DNA from: Lachnospiraceae bacterium
Lineage (GTDB): Bacteria > Bacillota > Clostridia > Lachnospirales > Lachnospiraceae
Direction of reading: 5' to 3'
Length of the DNA stretch: 64,000 nt
Assembly (NCBI GenBank): GCA_017621815.1
Contig: JAGASK010000029.1
Span: 175,239 to 239,238, forward strand
The notes under the pieces are model-generated. The model did not search any database. It was not told the origin of the DNA and was given only the letters and a program-made list of their open reading frames with translations. Positions 25,691 to 34,637 of the stretch are shown in pieces; within the stretch, counting starts at the first letter, position 1, and every line of letters begins with the position of its first letter. Made by a program: the position numbers and the translations under genes.

Positions 25691-26437
25691 TTATAAATGA
25701 TTAATCATGCTTGCCAGGTAGCCTGCTCCAAAACCATTGTCGATATTAACTACGCTGACTCCGCTTGCACAGGAGTTCAGCATGGAAAGAAGCGCCGAAA
25801 GCCCGCCGAAATTCGCTCCGTAGCCCACGCTGGTAGGCACTGCAATAACTGGACAGTCCGCCATTCCTCCTATCACGCTGGCAAGGGCGCCCTCCATTCC
25901 CGCTATGGCAATAATAACCCTGGCACTCATAATATCTTCCATATGGCTCATAAGCCTGTGAATTCCTGCTACGCCCACATCATAAAGCCGAATCACTTCA
26001 TTTCCATAGACTTCAGCCGTAAGCGCTGCTTCCTCAGCCACCGGAATGTCACTGGTTCCTCCCGTCGCCACCACAATTTTCCCTTTACCGTCTTTAGGGG
26101 GCAATTCTCCTATCACACCTATGCGGGATGCCTCATCATAATTTAAAGGCAGCTCCCCCGCCACAAAATCGGCTGCTTCTTTGGACATTCTGGTAATCAG
26201 CACTGTTTTTTCATGCTCTTTTACCATTTCCCGGGCAATGGAAAGTATTTGTTCTTTGGTCTTACCTGCCCCGTAAATCACCTCTGAGGCGCCCTGCCTG
26301 ATTCCTCTGTGGGTATCTAACTTGGCAAATCCCAGGTCCTTATAAGGTTCCGCTTTTATTTGAAGAAGCGCTTCCTCAGGTCTCACTTTCCCTTCCGATA
26401 CCTGTATCAAAAGCTCCTGCAGTTCTTTCTTATCCAT
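25691..26437 (-). CDS. larB: LarB nicotinate-mononucleotide derivative carboxylase
   Basis: A 248-residue cytosolic enzyme that carboxylates and hydrolyses nicotinic acid adenine dinucleotide in the first step to the nickel-pincer cofactor. The C-terminal PurE-like domain is clear (VVATGGTSDIPVAEEAAL, then GMEGALASVIGG and PTSVGYG). It is first in the larB-larC-cbiM-cbiQ-cbiO operon. The 387-bp upstream region has structured elements that may control it. Confidence 0.95.
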   Translation of the reverse strand: MDKKELQELLIQVSEGKVRPEEALLQIKAEPYKDLGFAKLDTHRGIRQGASEVIYGAGKTKEQILSIAREMVKEHEKTVLITRMSKEAADFVAGELPLNYDEASRIGVIGELPPKDGKGKIVVATGGTSDIPVAEEAALTAEVYGNEVIRLYDVGVAGIHRLMSHMEDIMSARVIIAIAGMEGALASVIGGMADCPVIAVPTSVGYGANFGGLSALLSMLNSCASGVSVVNIDNGFGAGYLASMINHL

Positions 26438-26546
26438 GTATTATTTATCCCTTCCTTTCCATTTTGCAGCAGGAAAAACTCATTCACCGACAGAATATTC
26501 CGACAATATTTCTGTGATAAATGCAGCCGGGTTTCCAGAAAAAAAG

Positions 26547-26605
26547 TCATGAATCCTGTTCATACTCCGCACTTCAGTACGTCCAGTCTTCATGACTTTC
26601 ATTGC
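26547..26605 (-). terminator. Terminator-like hairpin ahead of larB
   Basis: AAAGTCATGAA and TTCATGACTTT pair around a 35-base inner loop, and TTTTTTT follows on the minus strand. It lies about 110 bp upstream of larB. The long inner segment is unusual for a simple terminator. Confidence 0.6.
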
Positions 26606-26700
26606 TACATTTCAAAATATAATTGTATAAATAATTATTGATATCTGTTGTTTTTTGCGGAACTTCGGTTCCTGCTGCAGGCTTCTGCCTGTCATTTCTT

Positions 26701-26726
26701 AGCAGTATACCATAAAATATACTGCT
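26701..26726. promoter_or_regulatory. Palindrome AGCAGTATA-N8-TATACTGCT
   Basis: A perfect 9-bp dyad with an 8-bp centre. One arm contains TATACT, which could act as a -10 box for larB. A nickel- or leucine-responsive regulator could bind here, but no match to a known consensus is claimed. Confidence 0.4.
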
Positions 26727-26824
26727 TTAAAAGCCCTAACTTTGTTGCTGTTTACTTTCTTTTCTTTTCGGCTTTCTTTCAGGCAGCATTCGCAAATCCA
26801 TCTCAAATGCGCTGTGCCTGCTTT

Positions 26825-28822
26825 CTACCTGCTTTCACGCCTGAACTGTACAGGAGTCATTCCATAGGATTTTTTAAACAGCCTGTTAAAATGCTCCACA
26901 TTTTCATAACCTACGGAAGCTGCAATGCTCTCCACTGTCTGATTGGATTCTTTAAGCAGGGTTCTTGCTTTTTTCATTCTTGCCTTTTTAACGGCTTCCT
27001 GGAAGGTAATTCCCGCGTTTTCCTTAATGTACTTGGAAAGATAGGGCTTGGAAAGGTTGAAATTTTCAGCCAGTTCATCCAGAGTAACATCCTTATAGTG
27101 GTTTTTCAGATAATTCATAATGTCCACAATGCGCTCTTCCCTGCCCTCTTTGATGTTTTCATTCTGGGCGAGCTTATTTCCTGCGGAAACCAAAGCAGCA
27201 ATGGAGCTCTTGATAATATCCTCATCAATACCCACACCCCAGTACATCTTTCCGTCCTTCATAATGCCCACATAGGCAGCCGCTTTGGAAGAAGACCCTC
27301 TGGAAACCGCATGTTCCTCATAAACGGACAATTCATAGCTGACGCCGAAGTACAGCTTAATTGCATTGCTGACAGCATCAAGACGTCCGTTACCGGAGGT
27401 TTCAATTACTCTTCTTTCCTTATTCTGCTCAATGGTTACTTCTGCAGTAATACCGCCGTCTATCTGCTTAAAATGGCATTCCGGCACATTGAAAATTTCC
27501 CTCTGGTCAATATAGTTATCCTTAAAAATCTGGTAAATATCGGCAGGCGCAAGCTCGCTGTGCTTTCTGTCGGAAACGCCCTTCATCAAATAACCCACTT
27601 CTTCCTTCATCTTATCGGGAAGGGACATACCGAAGTTCTGTTTTAAGATAAAGGCAATGCCGCCCTTGCCGGACTGGCTGTTGATACGGATTACATCGGA
27701 CTCATATTCACGTCCCAAATCCTCAGGGTCAATGGGAAGATAAGGAACATCCCAGCGTCCGCCGCTCTTTCCTTCCTTCCACCATGCCATGCCCTTGGAA
27801 ATAGCATCCTGATGAGAACCGGAAAAGGCAGTAAATACTAAATCACCTGCATAAGGAGCACGCTCATATACCCTCATGCCTGTAAGCAGCTCATAAGTTT
27901 CACGGATTTTTGATATATTGGAAAAATCAAGCCCCGGTTCCACACCATGGCAGACCATGTTCATGACCAAAGTAATAATATCCACGTTACCTGTTCTTTC
28001 TCCGTTTCCGAACAGAGTTCCTTCCACCCTGTCCGCTCCTGCCAGCACCCCAAGCTCGGCATCGCTGACGCCGCACCCTCTGTCATTATGAGGATGTACG
28101 CTGAGCGCAACCGCATCTCTGTATTTTAAATTCTTATGGAAATACTCTACCTGGGAAGCAAACACGTGGGGCATTGCTATCTGTACGGTTGTAGGTATGT
28201 TGATAATTACCTTATTTTCTTTCACAGGCTGCCATACATCCAGCACTGCATTGCATACATCCAGCGCATAATCCACTTCCGTTCCCGGAAAGCTTTCGGG
28301 ACTGTATTCAAAGGTAAAATTGCCGTCAGTCTCATCTGCCAGCTGCTTAAGGAGCTTAGCTCCGTCTACTGCCAGCTGTTTTACTTCTTCTTTGCTTTTT
28401 CTGAAAACCTGCTCCCTTTGTGCCACAGATGTGGAGTTGTAAAGGTGGACAATAGCCCGGGGCGCTCCCTTTACTGCTTCAAAGGTTCTCTTGATAATAT
28501 GTTCTCTTGCCTGTGTCAGCACCTGAATAGTAACATCTTCAGGAATCATATCCCTTTCAATCAAAGCCCTGATAAAATTGTACTCTGTATCGGAAGCTGC
28601 GGGAAATCCCACTTCAATTTCTTTAAATCCGATTTCTACCAGCATCTTGAAAAACTGCAGTTTTTCCTCCAGATCCATGGGCTCAATCAGCGCCTGATTG
28701 CCGTCCCGCAAATCCACACTGCACCAGATGGGCGCCTTTTCAATCGTATCCTTCTTTACCCAGTCATAGGTTGTTACCGGGGGCATAAAATAAGATTTTC
28801 CATACTTTTTGGCTACATTCAT
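26825..28822 (-). CDS. leuA: 2-Isopropylmalate synthase fused to an AraC-type HTH domain
   Basis: A 665-residue protein. Residues about 1-550 are a full LeuA of the long (LeuA2) type: catalytic barrel with [13 protein letters not shown] and [14 protein letters not shown], then the linker and C-terminal leucine-sensing region. It condenses acetyl-CoA with 2-ketoisovalerate to start leucine synthesis. Residues 563-665 are an AraC/XylS DNA-binding domain with both helix-turn-helices ([20 protein letters not shown] and [20 protein letters not shown]) and the signature ending [10 protein letters not shown]. There is no stop or frameshift between them. ATG 28822 follows GGAGG. A leucine T-box precedes it. 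Confidence 0.93.
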   Translation of the reverse strand: MNVAKKYGKSYFMPPVTTYDWVKKDTIEKAPIWCSVDLRDGNQALIEPMDLEEKLQFFKMLVEIGFKEIEVGFPAASDTEYNFIRALIERDMIPEDVTIQVLTQAREHIIKRTFEAVKGAPRAIVHLYNSTSVAQREQVFRKSKEEVKQLAVDGAKLLKQLADETDGNFTFEYSPESFPGTEVDYALDVCNAVLDVWQPVKENKVIINIPTTVQIAMPHVFASQVEYFHKNLKYRDAVALSVHPHNDRGCGVSDAELGVLAGADRVEGTLFGNGERTGNVDIITLVMNMVCHGVEPGLDFSNISKIRETYELLTGMRVYERAPYAGDLVFTAFSGSHQDAISKGMAWWKEGKSGGRWDVPYLPIDPEDLGREYESDVIRINSQSGKGGIAFILKQNFGMSLPDKMKEEVGYLMKGVSDRKHSELAPADIYQIFKDNYIDQREIFNVPECHFKQIDGGITAEVTIEQNKERRVIETSGNGRLDAVSNAIKLYFGVSYELSVYEEHAVSRGSSSKAAAYVGIMKDGKMYWGVGIDEDIIKSSIAALVSAGNKLAQNENIKEGREERIVDIMNYLKNHYKDVTLDELAENFNLSKPYLSKYIKENAGITFQEAVKKARMKKARTLLKESNQTVESIAASVGYENVEHFNRLFKKSYGMTPVQFRRESR

Positions 28823-28857
28823 TTCTTTTCCTCCATTTAAACTACTGCATATTGTAA

Positions 28858-29180
28858 TCATGAAAAAATCTCTATGAAAATGCTTTCTCACACTTTCATA
28901 GAGACGTAAATTCTTTACGCGGTACCACTCTATTTCACGGCATACCCTGCCATGCACTTACAGACACTGTCATGTCCTCTCCCTTTTACGGCGGAATTTC
29001 CGTCTGCGCCTACACAATCACCTGTCTGATGCCTGCTTTAACTCTTTCCTGCATTTGACCTGTCATCTTCAGCCAGCTGCTCCAAGGTGAGTTCGCTTTC
29101 CGCCAATGACTGCCTTGCACCCTCCGGCAGTTCTCTGATTTCCTGCTTCCAGTTACTATTCCTCTTCTTTGCATTTAAAA
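28858..29180 (-). promoter_or_regulatory. Leucine T-box riboswitch of leuA
   Basis: A tRNA-sensing leader read on the minus strand. The T-box sequence AGAGTGGTACCGCG is at 28918-28931, and stem I has the AGTA bulge and a specifier loop GAACTCACC whose codon CTC (29089-29091) is leucine. Uncharged tRNA-Leu should stabilise the antiterminator and let transcription reach leuA. Codons in this region on the same strand form a short frame, but it is leader RNA, not a gene. The 5' limit is approximate. Confidence 0.93.
28863..28904 (-). terminator. T-box regulated terminator
   Basis: TCTCTATGAAAGTG and CATTTTCATAGAGA form the stem, followed by TTTTTT, 40 bp before the leuA start. The T-box antiterminator competes with it. 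Confidence 0.92.
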
Positions 29181-29260
29181 TATTCGGTTCGCTCTGTAGG
29201 ATAAATCTTATCATACTTTCTTGATGTTTACAAGGAGTGATTTTAATCAATTTTATTGAT

Positions 29261-29527
29261 TTATTTTATCAAATTAATTTCTATATTCATATCAAGGGCA
29301 GATGCAATTTTTACCATCATCTCCAAAGAAGGATTATAAGTTCCACTTTCAAATCTTGATATATTGCTGCGTGAGATTCCTGCCCGCATAGCCAATTCTG
29401 CCTGCGTCATATTTTTTTCTTTACGCCATCGTATATATTCTGCCGCAACATTTTCTCTTACTGATTTTTGAATTTCCTCTATTAATATCTTTTCATCTCT
29501 ATAATAATAATCAATTTGGGTTTTCAT
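29261..29527 (-). CDS. XRE-family HTH protein, candidate antitoxin
   Basis: An 88-residue protein with a Cro/CI-type helix-turn-helix at residues about 38-85 (MTQAELAMRAGISRSNISRF). The family includes HigA-like antitoxins. It lies 66 bp downstream of the nuclease-like gene on the same strand. A large dyad overlaps the promoter ahead of that gene, as expected for an autoregulated toxin-antitoxin pair. The ribosome site is weak. Confidence 0.75.
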   Translation of the reverse strand: MKTQIDYYYRDEKILIEEIQKSVRENVAAEYIRWRKEKNMTQAELAMRAGISRSNISRFESGTYNPSLEMMVKIASALDMNIEINLIK

Positions 29528-29593
29528 TTTTCTACACTATACCATTGCAATTTATATTTTTATATGATATTCTTATGCAAAAGGAGCGGTTTT

Positions 29594-30091
29594 TTACCGT
29601 ACGGTCTTAATTGACTCAAGCGGCGTACTCGCTTCTTTTTTTATATTAATTATATCATATAGATATAAACCTTTTATAGATTTTTTTACTACCAGCGTTG
29701 CCTTATATATATTAATTCGTTTTCCTTTTTCATCACTTCCCTGAACTGGCATCGCAAAATACGAATCATACCTATACCATCCCTGCTCCGCATCCTTTGC
29801 ATGTTTATCTGCCTTATTTTCCGTCCACCTTCTGTTAGTTGCGATTACAACCATTTTACCTACTACCTGGGAAGCATTTGCTTTAGCCTTTGCCATATTT
29901 CCCCGAAGACTCTTGGTATACCTCGATTCTGCAAATTCTTCCGGAAAATCATATCCAATATAAATACTGTCTTTACTTTCTTCAACAATATAGTTTTTTC
30001 CTACATACTGTTTTAAATATTGCTCCACTTGTGACCATGGAATGTTCTGTTTATTCATAAATAAAATATTTTCTATATATGCAATATCCAA
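29594..30091 (-). CDS. BECR-fold nuclease-like protein, candidate toxin
   Basis: About 165 residues. It resembles the barnase/EndoU/ColicinE5/RelE-like (PBECR) domains found at the C-termini of large polyvalent proteins of phages and integrative elements: YVGKNYIVEESKDSIYIG, YTKSLRGNMAKAKANA and the ending YLYDIINIKKEASTPL. Here it is a stand-alone protein, so it may be a toxin or a remnant of such a giant gene. I propose TTG 30091 behind AGGAG, because the longer ATG frame starts upstream of the promoter itself. It is followed by an XRE gene. RNase activity is inferred. Confidence 0.55.
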   Translation of the reverse strand: MDIAYIENILFMNKQNIPWSQVEQYLKQYVGKNYIVEESKDSIYIGYDFPEEFAESRYTKSLRGNMAKAKANASQVVGKMVVIATNRRWTENKADKHAKDAEQGWYRYDSYFAMPVQGSDEKGKRINIYKATLVVKKSIKGLYLYDIINIKKEASTPLESIKTVR

Positions 30092-30127
30092 TATTTCCTG
30101 GCTCCTGTATAATTTATTTTTAACGGA

Positions 30128-30178
30128 AAATGTTCCATATACGATACATAATTGTATCATATATGGAACATTTGTCAA
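30128..30178 (-). promoter_or_regulatory. Promoter overlapped by a large palindrome
   Basis: On the minus strand TTGACA (30173-30178), 16-bp spacer and TACAAT (30151-30156) form a good promoter. A 46-bp inverted repeat (30128-30173; arms AAATGTTCCATAT and ATATGGAACATTT, with further ATACA/TGTAT pairing) covers the spacer and -10 box. It is a strong candidate operator for the XRE protein. Confidence 0.75.
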
Positions 30179-30199
30179 TATTATATCCATTATAGTATC

Positions 30200-30964
30200 T
30201 TACTTTTCAATCCAGTCCCCCACTGCATCCTTCAGAAATTCCGCACAGCCGGAAACTTCTTTATCATAATAAGCTGTGAAGCGCTCATCTGCAGTATACA
30301 TTTTCGCCACTTTTTTATGAGCCTCCTTACTATAACTGTTCCAGGTCATGGAAATCCATTCTTTATGCAGTAAGGCTATTTCCTTCCCCGTCTCGCTTTG
30401 GGGGCTTGCTTTCTCAAGAACTGCCTGTTTCAGCTTATTAAGAATCTGCTGTTCCAACTCTTTAAAATGCTTATAATCTTCTTCTGTCATATTCATCATT
30501 TTGCGGTTAGACCCTTCCACTTCCTTTTCGCCGTACTTTTCACGGATTTCTTCTCCATATCTTTTTTCATTATCAGAAATTAACTGCTTTTTAAAAGCTT
30601 CAAATTTTTCTTTATCGCTCATTTTTCTTTCTCCCTTCAATGCTTCCATTGTGTTCTTAACAGCAGCAATCAGCATAGCCGTTCTTTCCTGCTGTTTTTC
30701 CAGTTCTGCAAGATGCTCTTTAAGAGCAGCTGATACATCAAAATCTTCCCTATATAGAATCGCTGCTATTGTCTGCAGTTCAAAGCCGCGTTCTTTATAA
30801 AATAAGATTTGCTGCAGTAGTTCCAGTTCCTTTTCTCCATAATACCGGTATCCTGAGTCACTGATATAAAGCGGCTTTAACAGATTAATGGAATCATAAT
30901 AACGCAGAGTACGTGCACTTACTCCTGCCAGCTCCGATAATTTTTTTATGCTGTATTCTCCCAT
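30200..30964 (-). CDS. MerR family regulator, TipA type
   Basis: A 254-residue transcription activator. The N-terminal MerR winged helix (YSIKKLSELAGVSARTLRYYDSINLL) and dimer coiled coil (about 75-110) are followed by a TipAS ligand-binding domain (about 125-250) that in relatives binds thiopeptide or other hydrophobic drugs. No target gene is adjacent in the same direction, so it may act on its own promoter or elsewhere. Confidence 0.9.
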   Translation of the reverse strand: MGEYSIKKLSELAGVSARTLRYYDSINLLKPLYISDSGYRYYGEKELELLQQILFYKERGFELQTIAAILYREDFDVSAALKEHLAELEKQQERTAMLIAAVKNTMEALKGERKMSDKEKFEAFKKQLISDNEKRYGEEIREKYGEKEVEGSNRKMMNMTEEDYKHFKELEQQILNKLKQAVLEKASPQSETGKEIALLHKEWISMTWNSYSKEAHKKVAKMYTADERFTAYYDKEVSGCAEFLKDAVGDWIEK

Positions 30965-31262
30965 TTTCTTCCTCCTGCTTTCAGACAGCCCTTTACTGCT
31001 GTTTATTACTGCTGTGAATATAGTCTACAACTTGACGTAACGTCAAAGTCAATAGTAAAAAAATATTTTTAATTCATAAAATTATAACCGCTCAGCCTTT
31101 TTTAATATGGAAATATTGTAATCTTACAAATGAGTATAAAACTGAAAATGAACGCTGAAATACCCTGCCGATTAATGTGAAAAACACAAAAATACACTCA
31201 CCCCATTAATCTTTTTACAGCAGGCTCATGTATATTCCATAAAATTAAGACTTTCCCATTAG

Positions 31263-31392
31263 TTTTTTTATTGCAGATTCATGTGTATGTTGGAAATGAC
31301 CTCATTCCCATTATTTTTTGGTGATAGATAGTTATGTGATTTAAGGAAAAGCACCATTTCCAATATACACATGATAAAACTGCAAAAATAAT
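31263..31392. repeat. Imperfect inverted repeat, MITE-like
   Basis: The arms at 31263-31298 and 31355-31392 share TTGCAG, TCATGTGTAT and TTGGAAATG in opposite orientation around a 56-bp centre. A third, partial direct copy precedes them near 31212-31250. No transposase is near. Confidence 0.5.
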
Positions 31393-31395
31393 AAA

Positions 31396-31430
31396 AAGTA
31401 CGCTTTGCGAGCTTTCTACTCTCATGAATA
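31396..31430. repeat. Stem-loop copy of the TTTCTATTGTCATGAA family
   Basis: AAAGTACGC and GCGAGCTTT form the stem, followed by CTACTCTCATGAATAA. Confidence 0.5.
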
Positions 31431-31725
31431 ATAATGGGCTGAACGAATTTTAGAATTTTCCACATCAGCCTGAAAATAAATTCACCATTTATTAACAGTT
31501 TCATGCTTATCTGCACCCCTCAATGCTTCCCTGCCCACGGAAGGCTGAACTGTTACATAAAATCCGAAGGCCTGATATGCAGTTAAAGATTATATATTAT
31601 CTGCACAGGCTTCAGAAAATCGGCAAAAAAGACGATATAATTAATGAAACTAAAAGCAAGTTGTCCAGGGAGGGATAATCAAAGCATACGGAGATGAAAA
31701 GCTTTATAAAGTTCAGGCGGTCACG

Positions 31726-31938
31726 GTGATACCGCCCCTTCGAAGAGTTTTCTCACAGAAGGAAAAACACCAGTCCAAACAGAACTCTTCCAGTCCTTTT
31801 TCAGAAAATCCTTTTACGGAAGTATTGGAAGATGCATGTAAAAAGGAACAGCAGAGAGATATTCATATTGTTAACAGCGGATATACAAAGAATGCACTTC
31901 CTTTTTACAACTTAGTCAGTATGAGAGAATATTGCTGA
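31726..31938 (+). CDS. Short conserved-looking protein, start uncertain
   Basis: The frame is open from 31654 to the TGA at 31938 and reads as a plausible protein (KAYGDEKLYKVQAVTVIPPL before the GTG, then a Ser/Gln linker and a C-terminal VNSGYTKNALPFYNLVSMREY). The only standard start is GTG 31726, which has no ribosome site. A strong GGGAGGG sits at 31668-31674, just ahead of ATA/ATC codons. Either a rare start is used or the 5' end is damaged. A terminator follows. Function unknown. Confidence 0.45.
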   Translation: MIPPLRRVFSQKEKHQSKQNSSSPFSENPFTEVLEDACKKEQQRDIHIVNSGYTKNALPFYNLVSMREYC

Positions 31939-31961
31939 CACAATTTATTAACTGTATTTTT

Positions 31962-31989
31962 AAAAGGAACCGCAGACCGGTTCCTTTTT
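31962..31989. terminator. Bidirectional terminator
   Basis: AAAAGGAACCG and CGGTTCCTTTT form a stem with T tracts on both strands, between the short plus-strand frame and the convergent ABC gene. Confidence 0.88.
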
Positions 31990-31990
31990 A

Positions 31991-33196
31991 TCATAAGCTT
32001 CCTTCATTTACATAATACTTCGCCTGGGCATTCCAAAGTTCGGCATATTTTCCGTCTTTTACAGAAAGCAGCTTCTCATGGCTTCCCTGCTGTATTACTC
32101 TGCCTTCATGGAATACAACAATCTCATCACAAAACCGGCAGGAAGACAGCCTGTGGCTGATGTAAACTGCCGTCCTGTCACCCACAATCTCATTAAACCG
32201 GGTATAGATTTCATATTCCGCCACCGGATCCAGCGCCGCAGTGGGCTCATCCAGAATAATAAATGCGGCATCCTTATAAAGGCTCCTTGCTATGGCTATC
32301 TTCTGTCCCTGTCCTCCGGACACCTGAATTCCGCCTTCTTCATAATCCTTTCCTATACAGGTATCAAGACCCTCCGGCAGGTCGCGAAGCATTCCTTCCA
32401 GTCCGGCCTTGCTGATACATTCCAGCACCCACTGCTCATCATAGCTTTCCGCTGCTGCCACATTCTGTGAAAGAGGAAGGGACAAAAGCTGAAAATCCTG
32501 AAATACTACAGAGAACACAGATAAATATTCACGATAATTATATTTACGGATATCAATTCCGTTCAGCAAAATCACCCCTTCCGAAGGGTCATACAGCCTG
32601 CAGAGAAGCTTGATAAAAGTGGTCTTGCCGGAACCATTCTGCCCCACCACCGCCAGACGCTGCCCCACCTGAAATTTCAGGGAAACATTGCGCAGTGCAT
32701 AAGTGTCATTCCCCGGATACCGGAAGCTCACATCACGAAATTCAATTTCATACTTTCTGTCAGAGCGCTTTTCCACGGTAAGGGAGCCCTGATACATATC
32801 ATTGGGAATGTCCAGAAACTGGAACAGCTCCCTCAAGTAAAAAGCATTGGCTCTTGCCTGCATCAAACCATCCAATATCCCCAGCATACCGCCTGAAAGT
32901 GCAGTAACTGCGCCGACATACTGAGTAACCATTCCGATTCCGAACGCCCCTGCCCATGCTTTCAGGCACACATATAAATAAACGATTCCCATAAACAACA
33001 CCGGCAGCACAGTTGATAATGCCCGCAGCAAGCCTCCGATTTTCATAAACATAGCCGCCAAAGACGCTATTTCAAAAGAGTTACTGGATTGGAAAAATGC
33101 AGTTCCCGCCTTTTCCTGCAATTTTATCAGCAATTCCTGCCTTTTCAAGGCATTCCCACGCCCTCTTTCTGTCCCCCTCTTCTGTCTGTGACACAT
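31991..33196 (-). pseudogene. ABC exporter second subunit, N-terminally truncated
   Basis: A 401-residue frame. It keeps the last part of a transmembrane domain (about residues 45-125) and a full ATPase domain: Walker A GQNGSGKTT, signature VSGGQGQK, Walker B FIILDEP and H-loop YISHR. Normal half-exporters have about 580 residues and six membrane helices, so roughly the first 200 residues are missing. Its first 25-35 codons are read out of frame within the end of the upstream ABC gene and are not family-like. A deletion that joined two neighbouring exporter genes explains this. Activity is doubtful. Confidence 0.8.
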
Positions 33197-34538
33197 TTAA
33201 AAGCACGCTTCCGGCAAGAATGGAAAACTCCTGAAATACTCCCGCAAACAAACGGTAATATTCCCGTCTGTTAAATTCCTTTATATTAATACCGTTTAAG
33301 AGTATTTCTCCTTCTGTGGGATCATATAATCCGCAAATCAGCTTTACCAGCGTAGTCTTTCCGGCGCCATTTCGTCCCACCACCGCCAGCTTTTCTCCCC
33401 AGGGAATCGTCAGATTAAAATTTTCAAAAATGGGCTTATCCGTTCCGGGATACTGAAAAGTTACATTCTTAAGTTCTATGTCAAAATGAAGTTTCCCATA
33501 AAGGTCAACACTTTTTCCCCCTTCCATCAGGAATATTTCCTCCTGAGCCAGATATTCCCGTATGGATGCAATATCCAGACATTGCCTGTACAGAGTGGAA
33601 AAACCGTTTAAAATTCCTCTTACCCATTCCGTAAATCCACCTACCGCCGTAAAGAGAAGCAAGAACCTTGCTGCGTCAATTTCTCCCCGTAAAATAAGGG
33701 TAATCAAATATCCGTAAGCAATTCCGTTCCTCAAAAAAGCCAGTATAACATCTATCATATCTGCCAGTAAGTACTTTTTCTCTCTCTTTTTGCAAAAATC
33801 TTCATACAGCTTCAAATGTCCGTTCAGGAGATCCTTAATCCATTTTTCCATTCCGAAGAGCCGCACGTCCTTTGCCAGTAAGCGATCCTGACTTTTTCCC
33901 TGCACATAATACAGCTTCTTCAAGATAACAGCCTTTTCCTCTCTGTGACGATATTCCCAGCCTGAAATATGGTTGGTAATCAGATATCCTGAAATAGTGG
34001 TAACTAAAGTAATCGTAATCAGGAATAAATTAACATCTCTAAGCAAAAACAAATAAATTCCAAAAGCAATTCCGTTTTTTAAAATTTGATACAGAGTTTT
34101 CCAGATTGCCTCAGCCGCCGCATCGTTCGACTGCACAATTTCCCTTGCCTTAGCCAGACAGTTCTGATATTCCGAATCTTCTGTAAGCGGGTAAGAGCAC
34201 ATCGCACTCTTTTTCATGATTCGGGTCACGATACTCATACGCACTTCCACTCTTCCCGGCAGGGTATTTAAGTCAATATAAGCATTCAGCGCCCGAAACA
34301 GCATCAGCCCTAAGGTAAAGAATCCAATCAAAACCAACAGTTCCGTTAAAGCTGCATGAGTTTCGATTTTTCCAAGCAGCACCGGTGCCACAAACAGTTC
34401 CAGTAAAGAAATTCCCACTGCCGTAATGGCCTGTGCCGCCACCAGATACAACACCGAAGGCACATTGTGCGCGGCTTCTTTTATCATAAACCAAACGTTG
34501 CTTCCCATTCCGTATTTCTTTAAGGTTTTGTTCCCCAT
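33081..34538 (-). pseudogene. ABC exporter first subunit, truncated in its ATPase domain
   Basis: About 485 residues, with a complete six-helix membrane domain and the first half of the ATPase domain (Walker A GRNGAGKTT and Q-loop GVFQEF). After EKAGIADKI the sequence turns unrelated and stops. The ABC signature, Walker B and H-loop are absent, so it cannot hydrolyse ATP by itself. Its end overlaps the next ABC frame by 116 bp out of register. ATG 34538 is chosen as the family-like start. The neighbouring LytTR two-component system suggests a former peptide or drug exporter under its control. Confidence 0.8.
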
Positions 34539-34637
34539 CTTCTGCTTCGCTCCTTCCTCCTGCACTTTAACACACAAAAAAATAAAACACACAAATCGGG
34601 GACGAAATGTGTGCCTTCGGGGATAAAATGCAATTTG

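Larger units (their letters stand above)
26438..26824. other. Intergenic region leuA / larB with several stem-loops
   Basis: No gene is seen. Reading toward larB on the minus strand it holds a dyad (26701-26726), two tetraloop hairpins (26659-26691) and a long hairpin followed by T7 (26547-26605). The last would end leuA transcription or act as an attenuator for larB. Confidence 0.6.
30965..31653. other. A/T-rich non-coding stretch with degenerate repeats
   Basis: No convincing gene is seen in about 690 bp. It contains a MITE-like inverted repeat (31263-31392), a copy of the dispersed TTTCTATTGTCATGAA stem-loop (31396-31428) and a further stem-loop (31566-31613) next to the following short frame. 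Confidence 0.55.

Noticed and set aside
26547-26605. Known nickel/cobalt riboswitch ahead of larB
   Set aside because: I could not find the conserved core of that class; only a terminator-like hairpin is supported.
26648-27646. 332-residue plus-strand open frame
   Set aside because: It is antisense to the 3' part of leuA, rich in Cys, His and Phe, with no ribosome site; a shadow of the real gene.
29038-29250. 70-residue minus-strand open frame
   Set aside because: It lies within stem I of the leucine T-box leader; the specifier loop and conserved leader elements explain the sequence.
31268-31516. 82-residue minus-strand open frame
   Set aside because: It runs through the inverted repeat and the dispersed stem-loop, has no ribosome site, and has composition expected of A/T-rich noncoding DNA.
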